From the NCBI GenBank assembly GCA_035690065.1, contig DASSKW010000067.1, positions 1-34,104 of the forward strand: a stretch of 34,104 nt of DNA. Direction: 5' to 3'. The translations under genes were made by a program, and so were the position numbers. This document shows positions 16,839 through 24,724 of this stretch, one piece after another; position 1 is the first letter of the stretch, and every line of letters begins with the position of its first letter. The notes below the pieces were generated by a model. It was given only the letters and a program-made list of their open reading frames with translations. It was not told the origin of the DNA and ran no database searches. The stretch is from DASSKW01 sp035690065 (GTDB lineage Bacteria > Pseudomonadota > Gammaproteobacteria > Natronospirales > REEB76).

Positions 16839-18224
16839 TCATCTCCTCAGCACTACCAGTTCGAGATGCATATCTTCAGGCGCATCCTTCCAGGCAAAGC
16901 CGACCTCGCGACTGCGTTCGACATCCGCCCACTGATTGTCGCGGGTATCGATACGCATGTAATAGGTGTTGGATCGACGCGGTAATCCCGGGGGCGGGAC
17001 CGGCACATGCCGCATACCGATACCGGGCAGCGAACGTTCGACCAGTGCTTCCACGGTATTGCGTGCCCCCAGCTTGGCTGCGGTCATGATCGAATCGAGG
17101 TATTGCTCCAGCGGCTGACGCAGATTGAACACCAGATAATAATCATTGGGTTCATCCAGGAAGCGCGGCGGGATCATGGCAGTGAAACAGGTACCATCGA
17201 AATTCATCGCCACCGTGAATTGCGGTGCGATGGTGATCTCATTGAGCAGCTCGGTGATCAACGTCCGAGTACGGCCGAAGCACTGTCCGAGTCGCAGGTG
17301 ATCGTAACTCGGTACCAGGCGGTTGCCCTGGGCGTCTTCACCCAGCATGTTGACCTTCTCGCCGAAGGTGCTGAGTTCGCCCGCGAAACTGCGCAGCACC
17401 GCGTAGATATCCCACGGGTGGACCGACGGCGTTTCCGTAAGATGCGCCAACAGGGGAGCGAAGCGGGCCAGGGTGCGTAACGCCAACTTGTAGCGCATCA
17501 GGCCCGGATCAAAATCAGATTTGCCATGCAACGGCGTCTTGTACACTTCGAGCTGGAGCGCGCGCCCGGTGAGCTCGTCGCGGACCTCGCGCACCAGACG
17601 GTACAATTCCTGGGAACCCTCCAGACTGACGACCGGCGGGATGAAATCCGGCGCCTGTTTCAAGGTATCGCCATCACGGATGACCCTGGCGATCGGGATC
17701 ACCTCGTGTTCCGCCAATTCATCCTGTTCGGATTCCCACAGCAAGCGCACCAGATAGTTCATGGTACGGACATTCGCAGTCGGTCCGTCCTGGTAGGCAT
17801 CGCGGTATTCATCCGGCTGCGCCAGACTGATATACCGCGTGTTGACCTCGCCGATATCTTTCAGGTCCTGGACCGTCGTGACGTTATTCTCGTTGGCACG
17901 CAGTTTACGCAAGCCGGCATAGATGGTGAGCGGCTTATCCATCTCAACCGTATCAGGGTCGAAGGCTCGCGCCATCAGCACGCCGTTACCGGGCACACTG
18001 ACGAAACTGCCATCGGGGAACATGAACTCGCCGTTCTGCACTTCGCAGGTGCCGTTCGGCAGCGACGATGCGAGCAGATCGAGTCGCGCCACACCCCAGA
18101 AATGAGGTTGCAGAAAATGCTGGTAGGGTTGCAGCCTTTCCTGGTTATACAGATCCGTCAACTGGAAATGTTGCGGTTGCAGGAACAGCCCCTGATGCCA
18201 GAATACCGGTTTGAACTGATTCAC
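16839..18224 (-). CDS. tssK: T6SS baseplate-membrane connector TssK
   Basis: A 461-residue TssK. The N-terminal VFWHQGLFLQPQHFQLTD is the family signature for the shoulder domain that binds TssF/TssG. The C-terminal part (YYMRIDTRDNQWADVE) belongs to the head that touches TssL and TssM. The fold is shared with receptor-binding proteins of siphophages. The start is a GTG at 18224 with a GAGG seven bases upstream; no ATG is better placed. The gene follows tssJ by 82 bases and overlaps the ribosome-binding site of tssL, so tssK, tssL and tssM form one tight operon block. Confidence 0.95.
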   Translation of the reverse strand: MNQFKPVFWHQGLFLQPQHFQLTDLYNQERLQPYQHFLQPHFWGVARLDLLASSLPNGTCEVQNGEFMFPDGSFVSVPGNGVLMARAFDPDTVEMDKPLTIYAGLRKLRANENNVTTVQDLKDIGEVNTRYISLAQPDEYRDAYQDGPTANVRTMNYLVRLLWESEQDELAEHEVIPIARVIRDGDTLKQAPDFIPPVVSLEGSQELYRLVREVRDELTGRALQLEVYKTPLHGKSDFDPGLMRYKLALRTLARFAPLLAHLTETPSVHPWDIYAVLRSFAGELSTFGEKVNMLGEDAQGNRLVPSYDHLRLGQCFGRTRTLITELLNEITIAPQFTVAMNFDGTCFTAMIPPRFLDEPNDYYLVFNLRQPLEQYLDSIMTAAKLGARNTVEALVERSLPGIGMRHVPVPPPGLPRRSNTYYMRIDTRDNQWADVERSREVGFAWKDAPEDMHLELVVLRR

Positions 18225-18306
18225 GACGCCACCTCTTCCTGAAACGCGAACGCATGCGCAGCATCGGCTGCGACACGCGCGTCACACTGTGTATATTCAT
18301 GCTTGC

Positions 18307-19098
18307 TCATCCACCACCGCCTCCGCCCTTGCTGCTCTTGGCGGCCGGAAGGCTCGGCAGACTGGGTAAACTCAGACCGCTGGATTTCTTCTTGTCCGAT
18401 CCAGCACCGGATTTGGATTTGTCCCCGCCGGCATCTCCTGCTCCTGCCTTGCCCCCCGCGGTCGGCGGCGTGCCGGTGATACGGGCACTGCCGGGCGTGC
18501 GCGAGATAAACTCGGTGGCCTGGGTCGGACCCAGACCGATGGCGATGGTCAGCGGCACCGGTTCTCCGTCTGTACTGGCCGATTGCAGGCCAGCCAGGAC
18601 CAGACCCTTGGTCAGCCAGCTGCTCGGTACCGGCTGGATCGGCACATTGAACAGGGCCACATCCGAGGCAGGCGTGATCTTGTAGTAGCCCGCGATGAAA
18701 ACAATATATTGAGTATCCTTGGCCCGGCTCAGGAACACCGTCTTGCTCTCACCCGGTTGCAGTATCACCCGATCGAACCCGACGACGCTCTGATCTGCAG
18801 CCGCACCCTGCGCTAACGCTTTGGCCGCGCCCGCGCTGCTCGCGGTCAAAGCGGCAAACGCCGCCGGATCGGAAATCTGGAACACTCCGAGCGCCAGCGC
18901 ATGCGGCTGACCGCTGTCCATGTTGACCGTCGGTGCGGCGGATACCTCCAATTGCAAGGCCCGCGCGCTGTAGGTCCAGCCATTCGGCGGCACAGTTACA
19001 TCCGGTGCGGATGCACAGCCCGAAACGCACAATGCCAGCAGGAACAGGATGCTCCCTGCCGGCAGAATTCGATTTATTCGCACGCGATTCATTCTCAT
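18307..19098 (-). CDS. tssJ: T6SS outer-membrane lipoprotein TssJ with low-complexity tail
   Basis: A lipoprotein of about 263 residues. The start is Arg-rich, then a hydrophobic stretch ends in the lipobox VSGC, followed by Ala-Ser, consistent with sorting to the outer membrane. The frame is open to a GTG at 19149, but the ATG at 19098 (or 19092) gives a normal signal peptide. The body carries transthyretin-like strands expected of TssJ (LEVSAAPTVNMD, GESKTVFLSRAKDTQYIVFI, the LNVP-like LFNVPIQP), which contact the TssM tip. TssJ is usually 150-190 residues. This one has a C-terminal tail of about 60 residues rich in Gly, Lys, Ser and Pro (for example SLPSLPSLPAAKSSKGGGGG), unrelated to the fold. 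Confidence 0.88.
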   Translation of the reverse strand: MRMNRVRINRILPAGSILFLLALCVSGCASAPDVTVPPNGWTYSARALQLEVSAAPTVNMDSGQPHALALGVFQISDPAAFAALTASSAGAAKALAQGAAADQSVVGFDRVILQPGESKTVFLSRAKDTQYIVFIAGYYKITPASDVALFNVPIQPVPSSWLTKGLVLAGLQSASTDGEPVPLTIAIGLGPTQATEFISRTPGSARITGTPPTAGGKAGAGDAGGDKSKSGAGSDKKKSSGLSLPSLPSLPAAKSSKGGGGGG

Positions 19099-19203
19099 CG
19101 TTGCATCTGCCCAGGTCACGGCATTCATGCTGACGGGCAGGCAATCCACCTGACTGATGGATGCGAAATACCCGGAACTTGGCTCTATAAGCCAGGCGTA
19201 GAT

Positions 19204-19231
19204 GTATGGGGGTGCTCCTGCACCCCCATAC
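19204..19231 (-). other. Perfect 12-bp hairpin between hcp1 and tssJ
   Basis: GTATGGGGGTGC and GCACCCCCATAC form a perfect 12-bp stem with a four-base loop (TCCT on the plus strand), 22 bases past the hcp1 stop. No T-run follows in the direction of transcription, so it is not a classical intrinsic terminator. It is well placed to protect the hcp1 3' end or to attenuate read-through, which would let the abundant tube protein be made in excess over tssJKLM. Confidence 0.75.
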
Positions 19232-19253
19232 CAGCACTACCCTGTTGTCTTAC

Positions 19254-19769
19254 TCAGCTGGTGCCGCGTGCACGCCAGTCGTCACTACCCTCAGTGCCGG
19301 CCACTTCGTGTGTCCATGTGATCTTGCGATAAGTGAACGAGACGTCTTCCAGGTGCGTGAAATGCGCCATGGTCGGATCCTGACAATTCGGCATGAATGC
19401 CTTCATCTCCACGATCACCGCATCTTCAAGCGCCATGGTGAAATAGTGCTCGTGGGTACCTTCGGTGGATGTCCGATACCAATCGATGGTGACATTCAGC
19501 CGCTCACCCGTGACCAGCGCCTGGTACAACAATGGCGAGGACTTGTCGAAGATCTTGGTGATTCGTAACGGATGATGGACTCGCGTACCGGTCGGTTGTC
19601 CGCTTTGCGGATCGCGCGGGATGCTGATGTCATGCTCGAAAGCTTGTACCAGGACTTCATCGGCATGATCTTCCTGATAGATATTCCCGACGCTCTCTTC
19701 CGAGTTCGCGCCTTCCGTGATATTGCCTTGGGTTACACCCTCGATCTTCATATAAGCTGGGATTGGCAT
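19254..19769 (-). CDS. hcp: Hcp tube protein, first copy
   Basis: A 171-residue Hcp/TssD: MPIPAYMKIEGVTQGNITEG at the start, VHHPLRITKIFDKSSPLLYQ in the centre, and strands ending DVSFTYRKITWTHE. It forms the secreted hexameric tube and marks active T6SS. The start at 19769 has AGGAG seven bases upstream, one of the better ribosome-binding sites in the cluster. It is preceded by 87 bases after clpV, containing a short GTTGAA-CCC-TTCAAC inverted repeat at 19818-19832, and followed by a strong hairpin. It lies downstream of the conventional tssB, tssC and clpV, so I infer that it forms the tube for that sheath, while the other Hcp sits with the fused sheath gene. Confidence 0.95.
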   Translation of the reverse strand: MPIPAYMKIEGVTQGNITEGANSEESVGNIYQEDHADEVLVQAFEHDISIPRDPQSGQPTGTRVHHPLRITKIFDKSSPLLYQALVTGERLNVTIDWYRTSTEGTHEHYFTMALEDAVIVEMKAFMPNCQDPTMAHFTHLEDVSFTYRKITWTHEVAGTEGSDDWRARGTS

Positions 19770-19856
19770 GGCTTAACTCCTCACTATTATTGAGACCACA
19801 ATGAAAACATCAGCGTCGTTGAACCCTTCAACATCCAGCGACTGCGGATGATAGCG

Positions 19857-22508
19857 TCAGGCTGCACGGGAACCTCCGGCAGCACCGAACTTCGGTGAAA
19901 ACTCGCCCTTGTCATCCACATCGAGTTCGAGCGAGGTAAACCCCTTCTCGTCACCGATCTGTTCCAGGATGCGAGTAGCAAGCAACGGCAGCAGGGCACC
20001 GTTGACGATGTGATCGATATTGCGCGCACCGGACTCGACATCCGTACAACGCGATGCGATCTGATCCACGACTTTATCCGTGTAACTGAACGCGAGTCCC
20101 TGATTCTGTTTCAGGCGTTTGCCGACCTTGTCGAGTTTCATGCGCACGATGCTCTTCAGGTTATCGCCGGTGATCGGGTAATATGGCACGATCTTCATGC
20201 GCGCCAATAATGCCGGCTTGAAGAACCGTTGCAGATCCGGGCGGATGGCCTCGACCAGTTCTTCGACACTCGGCGGCTTGGCCGCGGTGCCCATCTGGAT
20301 CAGCGTGTCTGAAGCCAGGTTCGAGGTCATCAGGATCACGGTGTTCTTGAAATCGATCAGGCGGCCTTCACTGTCGCTCAGCATGCCCTTGTCGAACACC
20401 TGATAGAACAGGTTCATGATCTCGGGATGCGCCTTCTCGACTTCGTCGAGCAACACCACCGAATAAGGACGCTGCCGTACCGCGTCGGTGAGCATGCCAC
20501 CCTCGCCATAGCCGACGTAACCGGGTGGTGAGCCGATCAGGCGCGAGACTGCATGTTTTTCCTGGAACTCGGACATGTTGATGGTGACCATGAAACGGTC
20601 GCCGCCGAACAGGAAATTCGCCAGCCCATACGCGGTCTCGGTCTTGCCGACACCGCTCGGGCCGACCAGCAGGAATACACCGATGGGTTGATCGGGATTC
20701 TGCACGCCGGCTTTGGCGGCGCGCACCGTGGCATCGATCGCGTCGAGCGCGTGGTCCTGACCGCGCACCCAGGTCTTGAGGTGCTTGCCGAGATCCAGCA
20801 GCGCTGCAGCTTCATCGCGCACCATGTTACCGATCGGGATGCCGGTCCAGTCGGAGACCACGCGCGCCACCACTTCCTGAGTGACTTCGTAACTCACCAG
20901 CGCGCCGTCTTTCTGCAGCACTTCGAGTCTCTTGATTGCGGCGTCGAGCTCCTTCTGTACCGCGGCCCGTGCCTTGTCATCGCTATCCTGCAATTTCTTG
21001 CGCAGGCCAGTGATCTCCTCGACTGCCTTCTTCTCGGTACCCCAACGCTTCTCGACTTCCACGATATCGCTCTTGAGTCCCGCGACCTCGGTATCGATCT
21101 CTTTCAAGCGTGCGCCCGCATCGGAACGCCCGCTGTCCACATCGCGGGCGATGGCATCACGCTCGCGTCCCAGCACGGCGACCCGGCGTTCCAGGTCCTC
21201 GAGCTTGTCCGGTTTGCCGGACAGACTGATCTTGACGCGCGCGCAGGCGGTATCCAGCAGATCCACCGCCTTGTCCGGCAGTTGCCGGCCGGAGATGTAG
21301 CGCGCCGACAACGAAGCGGCCGCCAGGATCGCTTCATCTCTTATATAAATGTCGTGTGCCTTCTCGTAGATATCGCGCAGGCCACGCAGGATGATCGAGG
21401 CGACATCGACAGTCGGTTCATCCAGCTTGACCAACTGGAAGCGTCGCGCCAGCGCCGGATCTTTCTCGAAATATTTACGGTATTCGCTCCAGGTGGTGGC
21501 CGCGATGGTGCGCAGTTCGCCGCGCGCCAGCGCCGGTTTCAGCAGGTTGGCAGCGTCGCCGGTACCTGCAGCGCCTCCGGCGCCGATCAGGGTATGCGCT
21601 TCATCAATGAACAGGATGATGGGTTTCTCGGAGGACTTGATCTCGGTGATCACCGCATTGAGCCGGTTCTCGAACTCGCCTTTGACGCTGGCGCCGGCCT
21701 GCAACAGACCGAGATCGAGCCCGACGATATCGACATCCTTGATCGAGTCCGGCACGTCGCCGGACACCACTTTCAAAGCCAGGCCTTCGACCACCGAAGT
21801 CTTGCCGACCCCGGCTTCACCCACCGCGATCGGGTTGTTCTTGCGACGCCGACCGAGGATGTCCACGATCTGCCGGATCTCGGTATCACGTCCGAACACC
21901 GGATCGATCTTGCCTTCGCGGGCTCGCGCAGTGAAATTGGTAGTGAATTTCTGCAGTGCCGTCGCGCCTTCCGGTGCGGCACGGCCGGCAGCGGTACCGC
22001 CACCCGTGTAGGTACCGGCGGCGCCCAGCGGTTCGTTGCCTTCATTGGATACCGCCAGCACATCCTGCTGCACTGCCAGCAATTTATCGCGCGACAACGA
22101 ATCGATCCCGGCGAGTTGTTCGAGACCATAACGTGCCGGGTTGTCCGCAAGTGCGATCAGCACCGCCAGTGAACGTACCCGCGCCTGACCCAGATCAAGC
22201 GACGTGATCATCCACGCCTCTTCGATCCAGGACAGCACGGCCGGTGCGAACACCGGCCGGCCGGGATTGCCACTCTTGAGTCCGTCGATCTCGTGCTGCA
22301 ACTGTTTGGCCCAGCGGCCGGGGTCGATCTCGAAGTGTTTCAACACCAGCTGCGCGTCCGCTTTCCCGTCCTCGAGCAACTCGAGCAGGAAATGCTCCGG
22401 CGCCACTTCGTAGTGACTGCGGTTTACGCACAGACCGGACGCTGCCTCCAATGCCTTGGTGCATTGATGATTCAGCCGTCGCAACAGACTTTTCAGATCA
22501 GCTTTCAT
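19857..22508 (-). CDS. clpV: T6SS sheath-recycling ATPase ClpV (TssH)
   Basis: An 883-residue Clp/Hsp100 ATPase. It has an N-domain (about 1-150), a first AAA+ module with Walker A GEAGVGKT (230-237) and Walker B IILFIDE (about 297-303), a long coiled-coil middle domain (about 410-530), and a second AAA+ module with Walker A GPSGVGKT (about 615-622) and Walker B VVLLDE. All nucleotide-binding residues look intact. ClpV grips an exposed N-terminal helix of TssC in contracted sheaths and threads it for disassembly. The Gly-rich linker around residues 160-185 (GAAGTYTGGGTAAGRAAPEG) separates the N-domain from the ring. The gene lies between tssC and hcp1. Confidence 0.96.
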   Translation of the reverse strand: MKADLKSLLRRLNHQCTKALEAASGLCVNRSHYEVAPEHFLLELLEDGKADAQLVLKHFEIDPGRWAKQLQHEIDGLKSGNPGRPVFAPAVLSWIEEAWMITSLDLGQARVRSLAVLIALADNPARYGLEQLAGIDSLSRDKLLAVQQDVLAVSNEGNEPLGAAGTYTGGGTAAGRAAPEGATALQKFTTNFTARAREGKIDPVFGRDTEIRQIVDILGRRRKNNPIAVGEAGVGKTSVVEGLALKVVSGDVPDSIKDVDIVGLDLGLLQAGASVKGEFENRLNAVITEIKSSEKPIILFIDEAHTLIGAGGAAGTGDAANLLKPALARGELRTIAATTWSEYRKYFEKDPALARRFQLVKLDEPTVDVASIILRGLRDIYEKAHDIYIRDEAILAAASLSARYISGRQLPDKAVDLLDTACARVKISLSGKPDKLEDLERRVAVLGRERDAIARDVDSGRSDAGARLKEIDTEVAGLKSDIVEVEKRWGTEKKAVEEITGLRKKLQDSDDKARAAVQKELDAAIKRLEVLQKDGALVSYEVTQEVVARVVSDWTGIPIGNMVRDEAAALLDLGKHLKTWVRGQDHALDAIDATVRAAKAGVQNPDQPIGVFLLVGPSGVGKTETAYGLANFLFGGDRFMVTINMSEFQEKHAVSRLIGSPPGYVGYGEGGMLTDAVRQRPYSVVLLDEVEKAHPEIMNLFYQVFDKGMLSDSEGRLIDFKNTVILMTSNLASDTLIQMGTAAKPPSVEELVEAIRPDLQRFFKPALLARMKIVPYYPITGDNLKSIVRMKLDKVGKRLKQNQGLAFSYTDKVVDQIASRCTDVESGARNIDHIVNGALLPLLATRILEQIGDEKGFTSLELDVDDKGEFSPKFGAAGGSRAA

Positions 22509-22565
22509 GGCGACCCCATGTACCTTTACGTTGTGGTTACGAAACGTGCGTCATGCACTCTTCGT

Positions 22566-24146
22566 TCAGGCTGCCGGCGCACCGCCACCTGCATCACCAC
22601 CCGCGTCGCCGCCACCAGCATCACCGCCCGCATCACCGCCGCCGGCATCACCACCGCCTTCGCCGCCGCCACCTTCTTTTTCAAGCTTGCCGACCAGCGA
22701 CAAGGTGAAGGCCGCACCCATGTATTTGAAGTGTGGCCGTACCGCGAGCTCGACCTTGTACCAGCCGGCCTGTCCCGGGATATCACTCACGATGACCTTG
22801 GCTTCGCGCAACGGCCGGCGACTGCGTACCGAAGCCGGAGGATTATCCTGATCGGCCACGTACTGGCGGATCCAGGTATTCAATTCGCGGTCCAGATCGT
22901 TCTTGGTCTTCCAGCTGCCGATATGCTCGCGCTGGATCACTTTCAGATAATGTGCCAGCCGATTGACGATGAACATGTAAGGCAACTGCGTGCCCAGGCG
23001 ATAATTCATCTCCGCTTCTTTCGCTTCCGGACTGGTCCCGAAATGTTTCGCTTTCTGGATCGAATTTGCCGAGAAGAACACCGCGTAATCGCTGTCCTTC
23101 TTCGCTACCAGCGGGATGAAGCCCTGTTCCGCCAGTTCGAATTCCCGGCGGTCGGAGATCATCGCCTCGATCGGTGACTTGGTCTTGGTCTCACCTTTCT
23201 CCTGGAAGTGATGCACCGGCAGATTCTCGACCATGCCGCCGCTCTGCGGTCCGATCACGTTCGGACACCAGCGGTAATTCTTGAAGCTGTCAGCCAGGCG
23301 GGTAGCAAAGGCGAATGCGGTATTGCCCCACAGATAATCCTTGTGGCCCTTGACCGACTCGACGTAGTTGAAACTGCGTGTCTTGTTATCTTCGCCATAC
23401 GGCGCGCGCATCATGAAGCGCGGCGCAGTCAATGCGACGTTGCGCGCATCGTCAGACTCGCGGAACGCACGCCACTTGGCGTATTGCGGTCCTTCGAAGG
23501 TAGCTTCCAGATCCTTGATCGTAGCCAGTTCCTCATAACTGTCGATCCCGAAAAATTCCGGGCCTGCAGCCGCGACGAACGGAGCGTGTGACATGGCGCT
23601 CACGCTCGAGATCTGGCGCATCAACTGGATATCCTGCGCACCGGGACCGAAATCATAGGCACCGATCAGGGCGCCATAGGGTGCGCCACCGAACTGGCCA
23701 AACTCGGCGGTATAGATATGTTTGTAGAGACCCGACTTGGTGACTTCCGGCGCATCCTCGAAATCTTCAAGCAATTCTTCCTTGGATACACTCAGCATCT
23801 CGATCTTGGTGTTCTCGCGGAAATCGGTGCGGTCCACCAACATCTTGAGCCCACGCCAACTGGATTCCATCTTCTGGAAATCCGCGTTGTGGATGATCTC
23901 GTCCAGTTGCTTGCTGAGTTTGCGGTCAATCTCCGCGATCATCTCATCCACCAACCGTTGCTCGACTTTTTCGGCCTTGCGGGTCGGTTTCAGGAGTTCG
24001 GAAATGAAGGCTTCCACGCCGCGTTTTGCGATATCGTAGCCTTCGTCCTTGGGTTTGATACGCGTCTCCTGCATGATCTGGTCAAGCAGGGAACCCTCGG
24101 CAGCGGCTGCTGCGCCGCCTTCTGTCTGTTGCTTCATGTCAGCCAT
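22566..24146 (-). CDS. tssC: T6SS large sheath protein TssC with Gly-Asp tail
   Basis: A 526-residue TssC (VipB/EvpB). Family markers are EIDRKLSKQLDEIIHNADFQ, SSWRGLKMLVDRTDF, AEFGQFGGAPYGALIG, AHAPFVAAAGPEFFG, WGNTAFAFATRLADSF and VNRLAHYLKVIQREHIGSW. The N-terminus holds SLLDQIMQETRIKP (residues 19-32), the type of helix recognised by ClpV. After the normal end near FTLSLVGKLEKE comes an unusual tail of about 34 residues made of GGGDAGG-type repeats (coding 22566-22680). The start at 24146 has GAGAGG eight bases upstream, and the gap to tssB is 56 bases. With TssB it builds the contractile sheath. The tail may lie on the outer sheath surface, but that is conjecture. Confidence 0.95.
   Translation of the reverse strand: MADMKQQTEGGAAAAAEGSLLDQIMQETRIKPKDEGYDIAKRGVEAFISELLKPTRKAEKVEQRLVDEMIAEIDRKLSKQLDEIIHNADFQKMESSWRGLKMLVDRTDFRENTKIEMLSVSKEELLEDFEDAPEVTKSGLYKHIYTAEFGQFGGAPYGALIGAYDFGPGAQDIQLMRQISSVSAMSHAPFVAAAGPEFFGIDSYEELATIKDLEATFEGPQYAKWRAFRESDDARNVALTAPRFMMRAPYGEDNKTRSFNYVESVKGHKDYLWGNTAFAFATRLADSFKNYRWCPNVIGPQSGGMVENLPVHHFQEKGETKTKSPIEAMISDRREFELAEQGFIPLVAKKDSDYAVFFSANSIQKAKHFGTSPEAKEAEMNYRLGTQLPYMFIVNRLAHYLKVIQREHIGSWKTKNDLDRELNTWIRQYVADQDNPPASVRSRRPLREAKVIVSDIPGQAGWYKVELAVRPHFKYMGAAFTLSLVGKLEKEGGGGEGGGDAGGGDAGGDAGGGDAGGDAGGGAPAA
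22569..22680 (-). repeat. Gly-Gly-Asp-Ala coding repeats at the tssC 3' end
   Basis: Imperfect short tandem units (GGTGATGCGGGCGGT-like on the coding strand) encode the Gly/Asp/Ala tail of TssC. The repeats are in multiples of three and keep the frame. They could expand or contract by slippage. Confidence 0.8.
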
Positions 24147-24202
24147 GATCGTTGCCTCTCAAATACGTTTCAGGTCGGATGTGCGATACGCGCGCCGGTC
24201 GC

Positions 24203-24709
24203 TTATTTCTTGTCCTTGTCGGAATCGATTCCCAGCTCTTTCATCACTGCCGCTTTGGTGGTCTCGTCCTTCAGCAGATCCTGGATCGCACGACGGAAGG
24301 CGGGCACGTTGCCAAGCGGCCCCTTGAGCGCCTGCAGGTTCTTGCGCAATTCCAGCAACTGTTTGAGTTCCGGTACCTGCTCAGCGACCCGGTCAGGAGA
24401 AAAGTCCTTGAAAGAATCGAATTTCAGATTGACGTCGTTGGTGCCGCCCTCTTTCTCATCGAGGGTGTTCTTCACCGTCATGTTCAGACTCAGATTACTG
24501 GACTTGACCACGGCATCGAAATTGTCTTTGTTCACATTCACCGGGGTACGCTCTTCCACTGCGTTATCCCCCGGTTTACCGGTGAAATCGCCCATCACCA
24601 GCATCTTTAATGGCAGTTCGACATCCTCGGACTGATCGCCAGTCTCGGATTTGTACATGATGCTCACGCGCTCCTTGGGAGCTACTGAACCTTTGTCTTT
24701 ATCGGCCAT
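24203..24709 (-). CDS. tssB: T6SS small sheath protein TssB
   Basis: A 168-residue TssB (VipA). Markers are the ERVSIMYKSE strand, ELPLKMLVMGDFTGKP (residues about 31-46), NVNKDNFDAVV, VNLKFDSFKDFSPDRVAEQV and LLELRKNLQALKGPL. It forms the heterodimer with TssC. The C-terminus is Lys/Asp-rich and probably flexible. The start at 24709 has GGAGGG seven bases upstream and follows tssA by 15 bases. It is the two-gene counterpart of the N-terminal half of the fused protein at 10857-12647. Confidence 0.96.
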   Translation of the reverse strand: MADKDKGSVAPKERVSIMYKSETGDQSEDVELPLKMLVMGDFTGKPGDNAVEERTPVNVNKDNFDAVVKSSNLSLNMTVKNTLDEKEGGTNDVNLKFDSFKDFSPDRVAEQVPELKQLLELRKNLQALKGPLGNVPAFRRAIQDLLKDETTKAAVMKELGIDSDKDKK

Positions 24710-24724
24710 GGGATTACCCTCCGG

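Noticed and set aside
20553..22172. A 539-codon plus-strand frame opposite clpV
   Set aside because: It is the antisense shadow of a well-conserved AAA+ gene in GC-rich DNA; the translation shows no family motifs.
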